Made by a program: the position numbers and the translations under genes. DNA of 64,000 nucleotides from Pseudanabaena sp. Salubria-1 (GTDB taxonomy: Bacteria > Cyanobacteriota > Cyanobacteriia > Pseudanabaenales > Pseudanabaenaceae), in assembly GCA_023336205.1 (NCBI GenBank), contig JALQCR010000023.1, positions 43,244 to 107,243 on the forward strand. The letters are read 5' to 3'. The notes under the pieces are model-generated. The model saw only the letters and a program-made list of their open reading frames with translations. It made no database searches and was not told the DNA's origin. Shown here piece by piece: positions 26,425 through 35,806 of the stretch (position 1 is its first letter; the number at the start of each line of letters is the position of its first letter).

Positions 26425-29205
26425 TTAAGAACTAGACAGAGGCAAGATTAGGCGACTGAGGATGCGATTGTCTTCTAGTTGATAGAGAGACAGCTCTCCA
26501 CCCGCCTCCACCATAAGAGTCTGACAGATAGCAAGATGTAAGCCAGGAGGCTGATCTAACAACGAAGGAGATAGAGGATCGATCGCTCTACCTTGATGTA
26601 ACTCCTGCAATAAAGAAGCATCAACCACGCCATAATCAGTGATTGATAGCTCTAGAAGCTTTTCGTCTATTTGGCGACACCAAAGATCAATTCGACCGCC
26701 AACATCCGATCGCCCACAGGCAAATAGCAACAACTCATTTAAAATCATTTCCATCTTAGCGATATCACCACCAACGACTACATTGGCTTGATTATGCACC
26801 TGCGACCAAATTTGGCGTTGTTTTATGAGCGTATCTACTCTTTCTAAAGCCCGTTTGAGCATACCTGCTAGAGGCGCAGTCTCATAATTGGGACGCAAGC
26901 GCCATTGCTCCTTGCGGATAATCTGTGGGAGTGGAGATAGAGAACCCTGTAATTGCTTAAGAGAACTTTGCAATGTAATATTATTGATACCTCCAGTTCC
27001 ATTAGCACGAGCATCAGCATCCAATAAACGCTGGACTCCCGAGCTAACTGTACGATAGATATCCTCTAAACGACGATGTTTATACCAATTAAGTCGTTCT
27101 AATTCTTGACGATTGTGCTTGAGATGATCAACGAGTAGCAGGTGACGACGAGACCAAGATAGTTGATTAGCCAACATATTAAACGCCTGCAATTGGCGAT
27201 CAACCCAGCGCCGTCCAACGCGATCAGCAACCAAAATCATTCCTGTTGGCTGGTGATCAGGGGTTGTCCGTAATGCAGTCACCAATAAATGTCCCAGAGC
27301 AGGGGCATTTAGCCAAGCCTTAGTCTGTTCTGGTAAGTCATGAATACTCAGGGGCAGAATTCCCTCGCTTTGGATCGCCCACTGTGCAAGCGGATCTTCT
27401 TCGATCGCAATTAGGGTTTCGCTGATCGAGAGCTGATACTCATCACGGCTAGCAAATACGGAAGCAATTTGTCCGCCTTGCCGCCCTGGTAGCCATACTA
27501 CTAATACCGCTAGAGGGGATTGAGTAACCTGAGCCATTAATTGCGTTGCCGTCTGATGCAACTTCTCAAGAGCATTGCATTGTTGGATAGCAACTAAGCC
27601 AAATTGAACGGCTTGATGAGACTTTTGGCGTTCATCGGATAAGCGCTGCAACTCATTTTGGTGAACGATTAATCCAATCTGTTGAGCAACAGCTTGTACC
27701 ATTTCTCTTTCTGGGCGAGACCATGTACGTGGGGCTTCATGGGCAACAGCCAGAACACCTTCGAGAGTCTTCCCAATGGAAGTACTACTGACGATCATTG
27801 AACGTACATCAAGATCAATTAATGAATTTCGCCATGACAAAAATTTAAAATCACTGTCAAGATTCTCAACAGTTGCAGCATCAGTAGATTGCTCCATCAT
27901 CTGCACATCAACTGCCGCTAATCCCGGTAAAACTGAAGGGATTGGACGACGATTTTTAGGATGATATTGAAAATCGATCCGAAACACATCATTGTCTTTG
28001 TCATAGGTTGCCACCCAAAAGCGTTCCAGCCCTAAGCGCTGACATAACTGTTCAGCAGCTTGATCGAGGGCGCTTTGCCAATCGCTATCAGAATATATCG
28101 CTCTGGCAATTCCTGCGGTGAGAATTTGATCGGAGGCAATGCGATCGAGGGTAACTTCCATCTCTTCGAGAGGTGCAGTAATGGCTGCTAGCTGAGCTGC
28201 ACCACGAACAAAATTACGCTCATCATCAGTCCAGAGGCGAGGTTCATCGCCTTCCACTGACAAAAATCCTAACAATTCTGATTGAAAAAATATGGGCGCA
28301 ATAATTATTGAAGCCGCCCCAAATTGTTCCATAACGCGATTGCTGACTTCACCCTTGGTCATGGATTTGGCATCAACTACCACCACTACCTGATCTTTGG
28401 ATAGAGCCTGATACAAACTAGGGGCATTTTGGACGGTTACTCCAGCCGTATTGTCAACTGCTTGCTTGATTTTTGGTCCTGGCTGGCGATTGGCAATCCG
28501 TCGCCAAAAATATTGATGCTCGCGTTCAAACCAGTAAATATTGGTATGATCGGGCATAACAAAGTTGTGGGTTTCCTGAACAATCTCTTCGAGTCGTTCA
28601 GTGAGTGCTGGTAGATTCCGAATTTTTGAGAGGATTTGCAGTAGCGGTTCATCAGGGCGCTTGGTATTGTGATGATGCCAATCGTCATCAAGGCGGCTCA
28701 GGGTAGAGCCAAGCGCACCAAGGACTACAGAAAGTCTTGCTCTTTCTTCATTGCGCGGGGTGACATTCCACAGATTGGAGCCTAAGAGGACTACGCCAAA
28801 GCTGCGATCGCGATGATAGATCGGCCAAAGTAATGTGCCTTGGATATCAAATTTTTGGGCTAATTTTTGCCATTCACCACTACGTTTCTCTTGGCGTAGA
28901 TCGGCTATGGGCACGGGCTTGCGTTGCAAAATCACCTGATCGAGCAAATCGCCCGCATTGAGATTAAACCGCTCTTTTAAAAATTTAATTTCACCAGCAG
29001 GAGTTGTACCACCTTTACCTGTAAGTCGGTGGTTTTCAGCGTCATAAAGCCCAATCCAGAGAAGTTTGTACTCAAAATTATCTCGAAGGTAATCGAGCGT
29101 TGCCGTCAATAGGTTGTCAATACTATCTTCATCACGCAAGAACTGCATGATTCGCCCAAGGTTAACAAATTGGCGATCCCATGGGTTAGCTCCTGCTTGA
29201 CTCAT
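26425..29205 (-). CDS. Multi-GAF sensor protein with degenerate histidine-kinase-like C-terminus
   Basis: This 926-aa soluble protein has about four GAF-like domains (~20-165, 195-345, 365-520, 540-695). The first contains LWIGLYDAENHRLTGKGG. The last ~220 residues resemble a kinase dimerisation/ATPase module (YKHRRLEDIYRTVSSGVQ, then MEMILNELLLFACG as a possible N box, and PPGLHLAICQTLMVEAGGEL). No normal phospho-acceptor His motif or clear G boxes are seen, so phosphotransfer may be lost. No CXXC bilin site is obvious in the GAF domains. It is a monocistronic gene ending in a hairpin. The signal sensed is unknown. Confidence 0.8.
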   Translation of the reverse strand: MSQAGANPWDRQFVNLGRIMQFLRDEDSIDNLLTATLDYLRDNFEYKLLWIGLYDAENHRLTGKGGTTPAGEIKFLKERFNLNAGDLLDQVILQRKPVPIADLRQEKRSGEWQKLAQKFDIQGTLLWPIYHRDRSFGVVLLGSNLWNVTPRNEERARLSVVLGALGSTLSRLDDDWHHHNTKRPDEPLLQILSKIRNLPALTERLEEIVQETHNFVMPDHTNIYWFEREHQYFWRRIANRQPGPKIKQAVDNTAGVTVQNAPSLYQALSKDQVVVVVDAKSMTKGEVSNRVMEQFGAASIIIAPIFFQSELLGFLSVEGDEPRLWTDDERNFVRGAAQLAAITAPLEEMEVTLDRIASDQILTAGIARAIYSDSDWQSALDQAAEQLCQRLGLERFWVATYDKDNDVFRIDFQYHPKNRRPIPSVLPGLAAVDVQMMEQSTDAATVENLDSDFKFLSWRNSLIDLDVRSMIVSSTSIGKTLEGVLAVAHEAPRTWSRPEREMVQAVAQQIGLIVHQNELQRLSDERQKSHQAVQFGLVAIQQCNALEKLHQTATQLMAQVTQSPLAVLVVWLPGRQGGQIASVFASRDEYQLSISETLIAIEEDPLAQWAIQSEGILPLSIHDLPEQTKAWLNAPALGHLLVTALRTTPDHQPTGMILVADRVGRRWVDRQLQAFNMLANQLSWSRRHLLLVDHLKHNRQELERLNWYKHRRLEDIYRTVSSGVQRLLDADARANGTGGINNITLQSSLKQLQGSLSPLPQIIRKEQWRLRPNYETAPLAGMLKRALERVDTLIKQRQIWSQVHNQANVVVGGDIAKMEMILNELLLFACGRSDVGGRIDLWCRQIDEKLLELSITDYGVVDASLLQELHQGRAIDPLSPSLLDQPPGLHLAICQTLMVEAGGELSLYQLEDNRILSRLILPLSSS

Positions 29206-29425
29206 ATTTTTGCCCTGACGTAATTAGACTTAGGTATGGTTAGAGCGGTACAACTTACTAAAATGAAATTTTCTGGAAATTTAAGTTTATACAAAGTATT
29301 ACAACACAATCGTACAATCTTTAGCTTAGAAAGTCAGCAACACACCATACATTTATTGATTGTAGTAACTTTTATAGCATTTACGCGCTTCCCAACCAAG
29401 CATTGTTGATGCAGTCAGAAATTCT

Positions 29426-29536
29426 CATTATGAAAATCCGTTTTTTGAAAGTCCGCCTAAGGCAGACTTTCAAAAAACGGATTTTGGCATTTCCAGCGCC
29501 AAAGGCGCTGGAAATGCCAAAATCCGTTTCATAATG
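29426..29536. repeat. Three-way-junction palindrome
   Basis: An outer stem CATTATGAAA (29426-29435) pairs with 29527-29536. Inside are two independent perfect hairpins: 29433-29485 (apex GCCTAAGGC) and 29486-29518 (apex GCGCCAAAGGCGC). The stretch 29206-29577 otherwise holds only AT-rich DNA between two leftward genes. Confidence 0.8.
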
Positions 29537-29577
29537 GGAATGCTGTAATGCTGTACAAAGAGTCTCTCCAGGAATTC

Positions 29578-29892
29578 TTAGTTTCCTATGAGCCACTCTA
29601 GCGATCGCTCACCAATTTGCAGAGGGATGCTCACAGCTTTGCCGAGTCGGGGGCGTTCTTTGGTAACTTCGATAAATTTTTGAACCTGATCAACTACTGC
29701 CCAATCACTGAGATATGAGGCAATCACATCAAGGTGTTGAATAAATTCTGTTTCACTCATCGAAAAAGACTGTTGCTCTTGGTAGCGCCACATTACTTGC
29801 AAGAAAATTTTGCCCTGAGTTTTGCGTAATTGTACGTCATAGGAGTAGTCCCATTTATTGGCGATCGTCTGTCGGAGTTCTGCGCCTGTCAT
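29578..29892 (-). CDS. DUF3067 family protein
   Basis: This 104-aa protein matches the DUF3067 family found in cyanobacteria and plastids. The conserved features are the N-terminal MTGAELRQTIANKWDYSYDV, then KIFLQVMWRYQEQQSFSMSE, and the C-terminal KERPRLGKAVSIPLQIGERS. Length is normal. No catalytic residue is known for the family, and the function is undetermined. It is leftward, downstream of murQ with a terminator hairpin between, so likely transcribed separately. Confidence 0.88.
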   Translation of the reverse strand: MTGAELRQTIANKWDYSYDVQLRKTQGKIFLQVMWRYQEQQSFSMSETEFIQHLDVIASYLSDWAVVDQVQKFIEVTKERPRLGKAVSIPLQIGERSLEWLIGN

Positions 29893-29957
29893 AGTTTCTA
29901 CATTTTTTGCTTAACATATCTTACTTTAACGGCGATTTGTGCAATGTTTCGCTGGCT

Positions 29958-30000
29958 AATGGTGTAGATGAGGGCGCTAAGCGCCCTCATCTACACCATT
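29958..30000 (-). terminator. 20-bp perfect hairpin at the end of murQ
   Basis: Positions 29958-29977 and 29981-30000 pair perfectly with a TAA loop and GGGCGC-TAA-GCGCCC apex. The murQ stop codon lies in the right arm. Confidence 0.8.
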
Positions 30001-30899
30001 GCTTTTCCTAGATGACCTTGAGTATTTTGCAATAATTGCTCGGCGGTGGCGACTTCTATGCCTTTCCAATGCATTAGCAAAGCTAATTTGACCCGTTTTC
30101 CCGATCGCTCTAGTAATTTTGCAGCCTCCTCACGACTGAGTGAGGTGATATCGCGAATAATCCGAATAGCCCGATCTTCGAGCTTGCTATTGGTGACAGA
30201 GACATCAATCATCCGATTGCCATAAACCTTACCTAGCTGCACCATTACCCCTGTCGAAACCGTATTTAAAACTAATTTTGTGGCTGTCCCTGCTTTAAGT
30301 CTTGTAGATCCTGCCAAGATCTCTGCCCCGACTAATGGACGAATCTCAATATCGTACTGAATCGGAAATTGGTCAGGTGGTACACAGCAAAAAAAGATCG
30401 TTTTCGCACCGCGTTTTTGGGCTTCCTTGAGTGCTCCATGAACATAGGGCGTAGTCCCCCCTGCGGTAATGCCAAAAACAACATCGCGATCGCTAATATT
30501 TCTTTCCGCGATCGCTGCTGCACCATCATCTTCACGATCTTCAAGGGCTTCAGAGCTGCGTACCATTGCGTTCATCCCACCCGCCAAGATGCCTTGTATC
30601 AACTCAGGATCACTGCAAAAGGTGGGTGGACATTCGGCAGCATCGAGGACACCAAGTCGCCCACTTGTGCCAGCACCAACATAAAACAATCGACCGCTAT
30701 TAGCGATTGCTTCAGCAATGCAGGTAATAGCGGCGGCGATCGCTTCTTTTTCTCGTCCAACTGCGGCTACAGCCTTGGCATCCTCTCGATTAAAAAGTTC
30801 GACAATTTCTAAGGCGCTGAGCCGATCCAGATTTTGACTGTGGGGATTTGCTTGCTCTGTTAACAAATAACCGCGATCACCATTTAATGCATTATTCAC
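29991..30899 (-). CDS. murQ: N-acetylmuramic acid 6-phosphate etherase
   Basis: MurQ cleaves the D-lactyl ether of MurNAc-6-phosphate to give GlcNAc-6-phosphate in cell-wall recycling. The 302-aa protein has the SIS-fold signature YVGAGTSGRLGVLDAAECPP, then GITAGGTTPYVHGAL and the C-terminal helix set. Length is normal. The ATG at 30899 overlaps the stop of the upstream PCP_red-like gene by ATGA, indicating an operon. A perfect hairpin follows. Together with mltA at 24.6 kb it represents murein turnover, although no anhydromuropeptide kinase is in the window. Confidence 0.95.
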   Translation of the reverse strand: MNNALNGDRGYLLTEQANPHSQNLDRLSALEIVELFNREDAKAVAAVGREKEAIAAAITCIAEAIANSGRLFYVGAGTSGRLGVLDAAECPPTFCSDPELIQGILAGGMNAMVRSSEALEDREDDGAAAIAERNISDRDVVFGITAGGTTPYVHGALKEAQKRGAKTIFFCCVPPDQFPIQYDIEIRPLVGAEILAGSTRLKAGTATKLVLNTVSTGVMVQLGKVYGNRMIDVSVTNSKLEDRAIRIIRDITSLSREEAAKLLERSGKRVKLALLMHWKGIEVATAEQLLQNTQGHLGKAMV

Positions 30900-31081
30900 T
30901 GGCCAAACTCAATCCTTGCTTTTTCGACAATTTCTGCGGTAATCGTATCACTACCTGCGGCTTGAGCTAGTTGCTCGATTTTCAGACGCGCCTGCGATCG
31001 CACAAAGTAGGGGATATTTTTGTATTTAATTTTTGCTTCAGGTGTCCAACTTAAGCCTTCAAAATAATCAGAATTTTGCAT
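30896..31081 (-). CDS. Small PCP_red-domain protein
   Basis: This 61-aa protein carries W-T-P-E-A...IPYFVRSQARLKIEQLA...ITAEIVEKAR. It corresponds to the C-terminal PCP_red domain of the dark-operative protochlorophyllide reductase subunit B, here free-standing. Such stand-alone forms are common in cyanobacteria, with no established function. It overlaps murQ by 4 nt (ATGA), so the two are co-translated. The link with murein recycling is unexplained. Confidence 0.75.
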   Translation of the reverse strand: MQNSDYFEGLSWTPEAKIKYKNIPYFVRSQARLKIEQLAQAAGSDTITAEIVEKARIEFGQ

Positions 31082-31161
31082 GGTCTTTTCGATAATTAGC
31101 GATCGCTAGTATGCCATCCCCTCCGTTTTCATCAAAATTTGCTTCGTGTAGGTTTACAATC

Positions 31162-31216
31162 ATGTTATAAAAGCGAAAACATAGCGCTTCGCGCTATGTT
31201 TTCGCTTTTATAACAT
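31162..31216. repeat. 26-bp perfect palindrome with TTC loop
   Basis: Positions 31162-31187 and 31191-31216 are completely complementary, with apex GCGC-TTC-GCGC. It lies between the start of the PCP_red gene and the end of the CHAT gene, where it could terminate the CHAT transcript. Confidence 0.8.
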
Positions 31217-31265
31217 TTAGGGCTGTGCGAAGCACGGCGCAAATGGAACACTCATTGATTTAGTT

Positions 31266-33033
31266 TTATAACCAGTTACCTACTAAGGTAAATGAAGACC
31301 AAAAGAAAGGATGCTTCAGATCAATTCCTCTGGCATCTATGAGAAAGGGAATATTCGGGAATCCTTGTACTCCAATAATTCGATTATCCTTAATTGTTAC
31401 TTCGCCACGTAAAAATGCTAACTGCGCCTCTTGCAAAGCGATCGCTTTGCTAGGAGCTGTATGTAAACCCCGATAAAAACGAATCATCAAGGGAGCCGTA
31501 CCTGCATCACTAACTTGCCATAGAGAAGCCAAGACGCTCTTAGCCCCAGAATCTGCCGCCAAACCTGCCAAGCCCAGATTTTGTCCCACGGCAGTTTCAC
31601 AGGCACTGAGAGTTAATAGATCTGTGACTAGATTCATTGTCGAAATTTGGTTCATTTGTAAGCGATCACCCCAAAATTGAATAAAAGATTCCTGAGGTGA
31701 ATTTTTGACAAATTTGGCATGGGTCGCTAAATGGATAATTCCATAATTCTGACTACTGATTTGCGATCGCAGATTATCCTTGGTAAAGTCACTATTCATA
31801 AAAGCTTTACCAACTAGCACCTGCGAGGATATCGTCTCCACCTCTACTTTCGTTGCTGGCAATGGCGACCAGCCTTCGACAGACTCAGACAGTCCCATAG
31901 CTAAGATTTGCGGAGTCAAAGCGCGATCGGGGCGGTTTGGTTCCGTTAACTGCCATGATGGAATCGTCGTAACGGCATATTTTTCGACAAGATAATGCTT
32001 GCCGTCATGAAAGGCTGCTGGCGGTACTACACGCAAATTACCATTCATCACAAATACTAGCGTTTTCACCTGCGCCTTTTCTAGCTCAGGTTCCATCGGA
32101 CGCACGACCCAATCATAGAGCTGCTGTGACTGGGGTAAAAAGTCATTGGCACTGGTGTCACGTAAATTATTGCGAAAATCAATGATCACGCGATCGACTT
32201 CTTCTGTGGTGACATTGTAGGCAACCTTCCGGAAAGGAATGCCTTTGCTTGGATTGGTTTGAGCGATCGGTAGCCCAACTTTTTCTTGTAAAGACTTTGC
32301 GCCAATCCGAGTGCGTGAGAATATTCCCGCAGGTCGGTTGGGACTAGATGGCGGTACGCCAATTAGTTCTAAACCATCTTTAGAAGTAGTGACATAAATC
32401 AGGGCGGTCGGGCTTCCTGTCAGTTTTGAGATGCGCTGCACCTCTGAGGCGTAACAGTCATCACTGTCAGGCTTAAGCAATCGCTTCCGTTTGAGTAAAT
32501 AAGCTTCTAATTCAGCTCTATACCCTTTTTCGAGAGCATTACAAGCCTGAGGTAATTGGTTCTGAGCTGCATATTGTCGTGCTAAGAGAAAATACATTCG
32601 CCCAATTTGTCCACGAATTTCACCGATGTCTATGGAAAAGTCAACTTGCTGTTGGTCGTTATTGCTAGAGCGATTTAAGGCGTTGATCAGGTTTAAGATT
32701 AAAAATAGATTAAGCCCATTGCCAGAAGATGTTTGTGAGGAATTACTATCTTGACCATCGTTGTCGTCATCATCGTCGTCATCAATAGATTGTGGGCTCT
32801 TCTGGGTTCATGGGGATAAGCACAGCTAATAGTAATCAGAATCCTCTCGGAGCAACAGTTACAGCCCTACCATGTCGCCAATAATTGTATCGATACTGTA
32901 CCATTTACCCCTCAAACCCAGATGAGCCAGATTGTGATATTAAAACCGAAGTTTGCGATCGCACAGTTTTTGGGAAACTTAGCGACATCATCGCAAACAT
33001 TAAGGAAAGAAACCATAACAGAAAATATCGCAT
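31266..33033 (-). pseudogene. Secreted CHAT-domain (caspase-like) protein, split by a MITE
   Basis: The C-terminal ~440 residues are a CHAT protease-like domain: GIIHLATHAKF provides the catalytic His, and LLTLSACETAVG the Cys. Reading upstream the frame runs through a poly-Asp stretch (IDDDDDDNDG) to 32794. It resumes beyond a 134-bp insertion and ends at ATG 33033, preceded by AGGAG. The restored N-terminus (MRYFLLWFLSLMFAMM) is a signal peptide. The MITE plus 8-bp duplication adds 142 nt and introduces a stop (TAA) eight codons after the junction. The protein can only be made from internal starts, without its signal. CHAT proteins with TPRs are frequent in cyanobacteria; targets are unknown. 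Confidence 0.87.
32795..32928. mobile_element. 134-bp MITE related to the ISL3 element
   Basis: Its ends GGCTCTTCTGGGTTCATGGG and (inward from 32928) GGCTCATCTGGGTTTGAGGG match the ISL3 inverted repeats at 7678/8923 with a few changes. The 8-bp duplication AGATTGTG is perfect (32787-32794 and 32929-32936). No coding capacity. The interior contains GGGATAAG, as at the left end of the full IS. Confidence 0.92.
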
Positions 33034-33142
33034 ACGAGTTTGCTCCTAAACTTCCTTAGATCTATTGTGAACCAAATAATCTGCGATCGCATTTTCTAAT
33101 TTGCTTGTATCAGCATGGCGATCGCTTTTTTGACGTTCATAA

Positions 33143-33505
33143 TTAAATCGGTAAGTATCTCAATCGAATTGAAACATCGCTAACAGAGATGATTACACCA
33201 TTTGTAAGTTCTGTAGCATAGTCATTAATGATTGCTAACAAATGACGGTTAACTACTTCTCGGCTTACATTTCCTAAACGAAATAAAATAACACTCGGTA
33301 TGCTTTCGCCGCTAATTGCTAATAGTTGGGCAAAGTCTAAATCTACGGTGAGTAATATTCGTTCTTCTTGGCGAGCTTTTTCTAAAATATTGGGGTCTGT
33401 CATCTTTTCTAGCTTCTCTTCAATCAGGTGGATTGCGTCATAACCTTGTTCTCTCAAGAGTGCAATTGTGCGGGGAGAGATGCCCATATCGCCTAAGAAT
33501 TTCAT
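33143..33505 (-). CDS. PIN-like toxin (DUF5615 type)
   Basis: This 120-aa protein beginning MKFLGDMGISPRTIALLREQ has the DUF5615/PIN-like pattern: an early Asp in LGDMGIS, Glu/Asp in ARQEERILLTVDLDFAQLL, and a C-terminal beta strand. These are putative RNases acting as VapC-like toxins. The true start is the ATG at 33505, which overlaps the stop of the upstream DUF433 gene by ATGA. A longer in-frame reading to 33688 runs over the antitoxin in another frame and is not used. Toxicity is inferred from family and pairing. Confidence 0.85.
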   Translation of the reverse strand: MKFLGDMGISPRTIALLREQGYDAIHLIEEKLEKMTDPNILEKARQEERILLTVDLDFAQLLAISGESIPSVILFRLGNVSREVVNRHLLAIINDYATELTNGVIISVSDVSIRLRYLPI

Positions 33506-33750
33506 ACTGCTTGAGGGATTTGCCAAAAGATGACTCGCTCTTGGGTTAGCCAAGCGGCATATCTCAGCGCTTGCTGGATGTCTTCTGGTTCGAGATAGGG
33601 ATAGTCTTCGATTATTTCGGCTGTTGATAAGCCGTTGGCGACAAGGTTGATGACTACTGATACGGGTATCCGCATTCCGCGAATGCAAGCTTGACCTGCC
33701 ATAATTTTGGGGTCAAAGGTAATGCGATCTAGTCCTGCTATTGTTTTCAT
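33502..33750 (-). CDS. DUF433 antitoxin
   Basis: This 82-aa DUF433 protein has the typical RITFDPKIMAGQACIRGMRI segment followed by a helix-turn-helix-like stretch (TAEIIEDYPYLEPEDIQQAL). DUF433 proteins are usually the first gene of a pair with a DUF5615 PIN-like toxin, exactly as here, with a 4-nt overlap. It is likely the DNA-binding antitoxin and autoregulator. No palindromic operator was identified upstream. Confidence 0.88.
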   Translation of the reverse strand: MKTIAGLDRITFDPKIMAGQACIRGMRIPVSVVINLVANGLSTAEIIEDYPYLEPEDIQQALRYAAWLTQERVIFWQIPQAV

Positions 33751-33762
33751 TGTTTTTACCTT

Positions 33763-34572
33763 TTACTCTATTTTAATTGCTTTGTATTCTTGTTCTGTTA
33801 GTTTAAATTCTGGGTCAATAATTTTTATTTCGTCATAGGTGAGTTGATAGAGTTTGTAAACTAAGCGATCAATCGCATTTTCTAATTTGCTAGTATCAGC
33901 ATGGCGATCGCATTTTTTAGCGTCAAGACATTTCTGCACAAGTTTTTCTATTGCTGTACGTTGTGTTTTAGTTGCATTGATAATAGGAATTTGAGAAACA
34001 TAGGCTGGCTTAAATTCAAAAAATCCACCTTGTCTAGATGCGGCTATTTGCTGAATAAACCACCACATTAAAGCAGAATTAAGGATTCCTGAAGTATAAT
34101 TGATATCTTTAGGAATACAAATTGAAGTTTTATCGTTGCTGTAATAGCCTAGAGAATCAGGAGCATATTCAACATTATTTGTAATTGCAGGAATAATAAT
34201 TTTAGGCTGTTCAAATTCTTGCCAATACTTGCATGATCGCAACTCCCAAAAAAATCTGCCTTGATCTGATCTAGCGATTAATTGAGTTCTAAATTGTTCA
34301 AAGTGTTTGTAAATTGCAGGATATCTTTTAGTAAAAATTTGTTCTGCTTCTTGTTCTAATTTATTAGCCCAAGGATGCTCTATATTCTCTGAAGATTCGA
34401 TCTTAATCAAATACAAGTCCTCATAGTCAACACTCCATCTTTTGACATCTCGACCACGAAGAAATGGTTTTATAACTTCGGCAGAAGAAGAATGCTCATT
34501 AATTAATCTGTCACGAGTTGCTAGATCGATAACAAAAGCTTCGTTAAATCCCGTCAAAATACCGCGATAAAA
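33763..34572 (-). pseudogene. 3' fragment of a TaqI-like/Eco57I-type methylase or restriction-modification enzyme
   Basis: About 270 codons encode a TaqI-like C-terminal specificity domain: VIKPFLRGRDVKRW, FWELRSCKYWQEFEQPKIIIP, YTSGILNSALMWWF and the helical tail. The N-terminal methylase domain with NPPY is missing because IS30 copy 2 begins at 34573. Reading through the IS end merely adds an artefactual start. No matching 5' sequence is found beyond the IS. It is the second DNA methylase in the window beheaded at an IS30 border. It presumably once formed an R-M gene with the neighbouring TA pair. Confidence 0.8.
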
Positions 34573-35659
34573 CGCCAATTCAAGGATGAAATGCAACACC
34601 TAGAGATCTTTGCGTAAAGGGACTCATAAGGATATTCTGATATTAATCACAATAATTAGGATACCCTCATGAGCTTTGTCCATCTTACCACCACAGAAAG
34701 AAGTGAACTGTATAAACTAAGAGTAATTGAGCAATTATCTGTATCAGAGATAGGTCGTCGCTTGAAGCGAAACAAAAGTACGATTTCAAGAGAGTTATCG
34801 CGCAATACAGACGAGCGACAGATTGGCTATTTGCCAGATACTGCGGTTGCCCTGATGAAAGCAAGACGGAAACAAGCAAAGGTAAGATTTCAGAGCATCA
34901 GTGCTGAGACGATCGCCGAAGTCAAACAACGGTTAGAGCAACACCACAGCCCAGAGCAACTAGCAGGGAGAATGGAAAGGGAGGGGCTAGGTAAAATCAG
35001 CTATGAGACGATTTATCTGATGATCTATGCAAACCATCAAGAGATGGGAATATATCAACAATATCTGAGGCAGAAGCAAAAGCAACGAAGGCGCAAAGGT
35101 CGCCATCAGAAGCGAGGTGGCATTCCCAATAGGGTAGGGATAGAGAATCGACCGAAGATTGCAGATTTAAAAACAGAGATTGGACATTGGGAAAGTGATA
35201 CGGTAATCGGGTGCAACCACACAGGTATCGTAGTTACGCATGTTGATAAAGCATCGAAGTATTTACTTGCTGGACTAGCTAAGAACAAGACGATGGATGA
35301 GATAAACAGAGTGACATTCAATCTATTTGAGCCTATAGAATCAACATCTCGAAAGACAATGACCTTTGATAATGGAAGAGAATTCTGTGGGCATGAGAAG
35401 CTATCTGAAAGATTGAAACTAGAGACCTTCTTTGCGAATCCATATCATTCATGGGAACGTGGATTGAATGAACACACCAATGGATTAATTAGAGAGTTCT
35501 ATCCCAAAAGTACAAACTTTAAAATCGTGAAAGAAGAGGACTTTCAGAAGGCAGTGAATTTGATCAATCACAGACCCAGAAAATCACTTGACTATCGTAC
35601 TCCTTACGAAGTATTCTTTGCTTCATCAGAACCCGTTGCATTTCATCCTTGAATTGGCG
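34573..35659 (+). mobile_element. IS30-family insertion sequence, copy 2 (1087 bp)
   Basis: It has the same ends and length as copies 1 and 3, here on the plus strand. The flanks allow at most a 2-bp duplication (AA). Copies 1 and 2 are inverted relative to each other and enclose ~24 kb including the defence island. Confidence 0.9.
34669..35652 (+). CDS. IS30-family transposase (copy 2)
   Basis: The 327-aa sequence is identical to the products at 9257 and 59047, with the same helix-turn-helix and DDE segments (GHWESDTVIG, MTFDNGREF). The stop TGA is seven bases from the outer end of the element, so flanking reading frames can abut it. Confidence 0.95.
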   Translation: MSFVHLTTTERSELYKLRVIEQLSVSEIGRRLKRNKSTISRELSRNTDERQIGYLPDTAVALMKARRKQAKVRFQSISAETIAEVKQRLEQHHSPEQLAGRMEREGLGKISYETIYLMIYANHQEMGIYQQYLRQKQKQRRRKGRHQKRGGIPNRVGIENRPKIADLKTEIGHWESDTVIGCNHTGIVVTHVDKASKYLLAGLAKNKTMDEINRVTFNLFEPIESTSRKTMTFDNGREFCGHEKLSERLKLETFFANPYHSWERGLNEHTNGLIREFYPKSTNFKIVKEEDFQKAVNLINHRPRKSLDYRTPYEVFFASSEPVAFHP

Positions 35660-35676
35660 AAGTCTCAGCGAGAATC

Positions 35677-35731
35677 TTTGTAATTCCAATTCTCGAAAGT
35701 AGACTTCACTTTCGAGAATTGGAATTACAAA
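35677..35731. repeat. 24-bp perfect palindrome
   Basis: Positions 35677-35700 and 35708-35731 are complementary, with a 7-nt loop. It lies between IS30 copy 2 and the end of the first phycobiliprotein-like gene. Confidence 0.75.
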
Positions 35732-35806
35732 TCAAGTAATAACTTTAAATTCTCACAATGTCATTCCTATTGCGAGAATTTGTGTAAAAATCATTTCCAA
35801 ATCAGT

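Noticed and set aside
33143..33688. Longer version of the PIN-like toxin starting at 33688
   Set aside because: The extra N-terminus overlaps the DUF433 gene in another frame; ATG 33505 gives the normal family length and a 4-nt overlap.
9250..35659. Re-inverting the segment between IS30 copies 1 and 2 to rejoin split genes
   Set aside because: After inversion both methylase fragments would still be 5'-truncated facing the IS, and no target duplication is restored.
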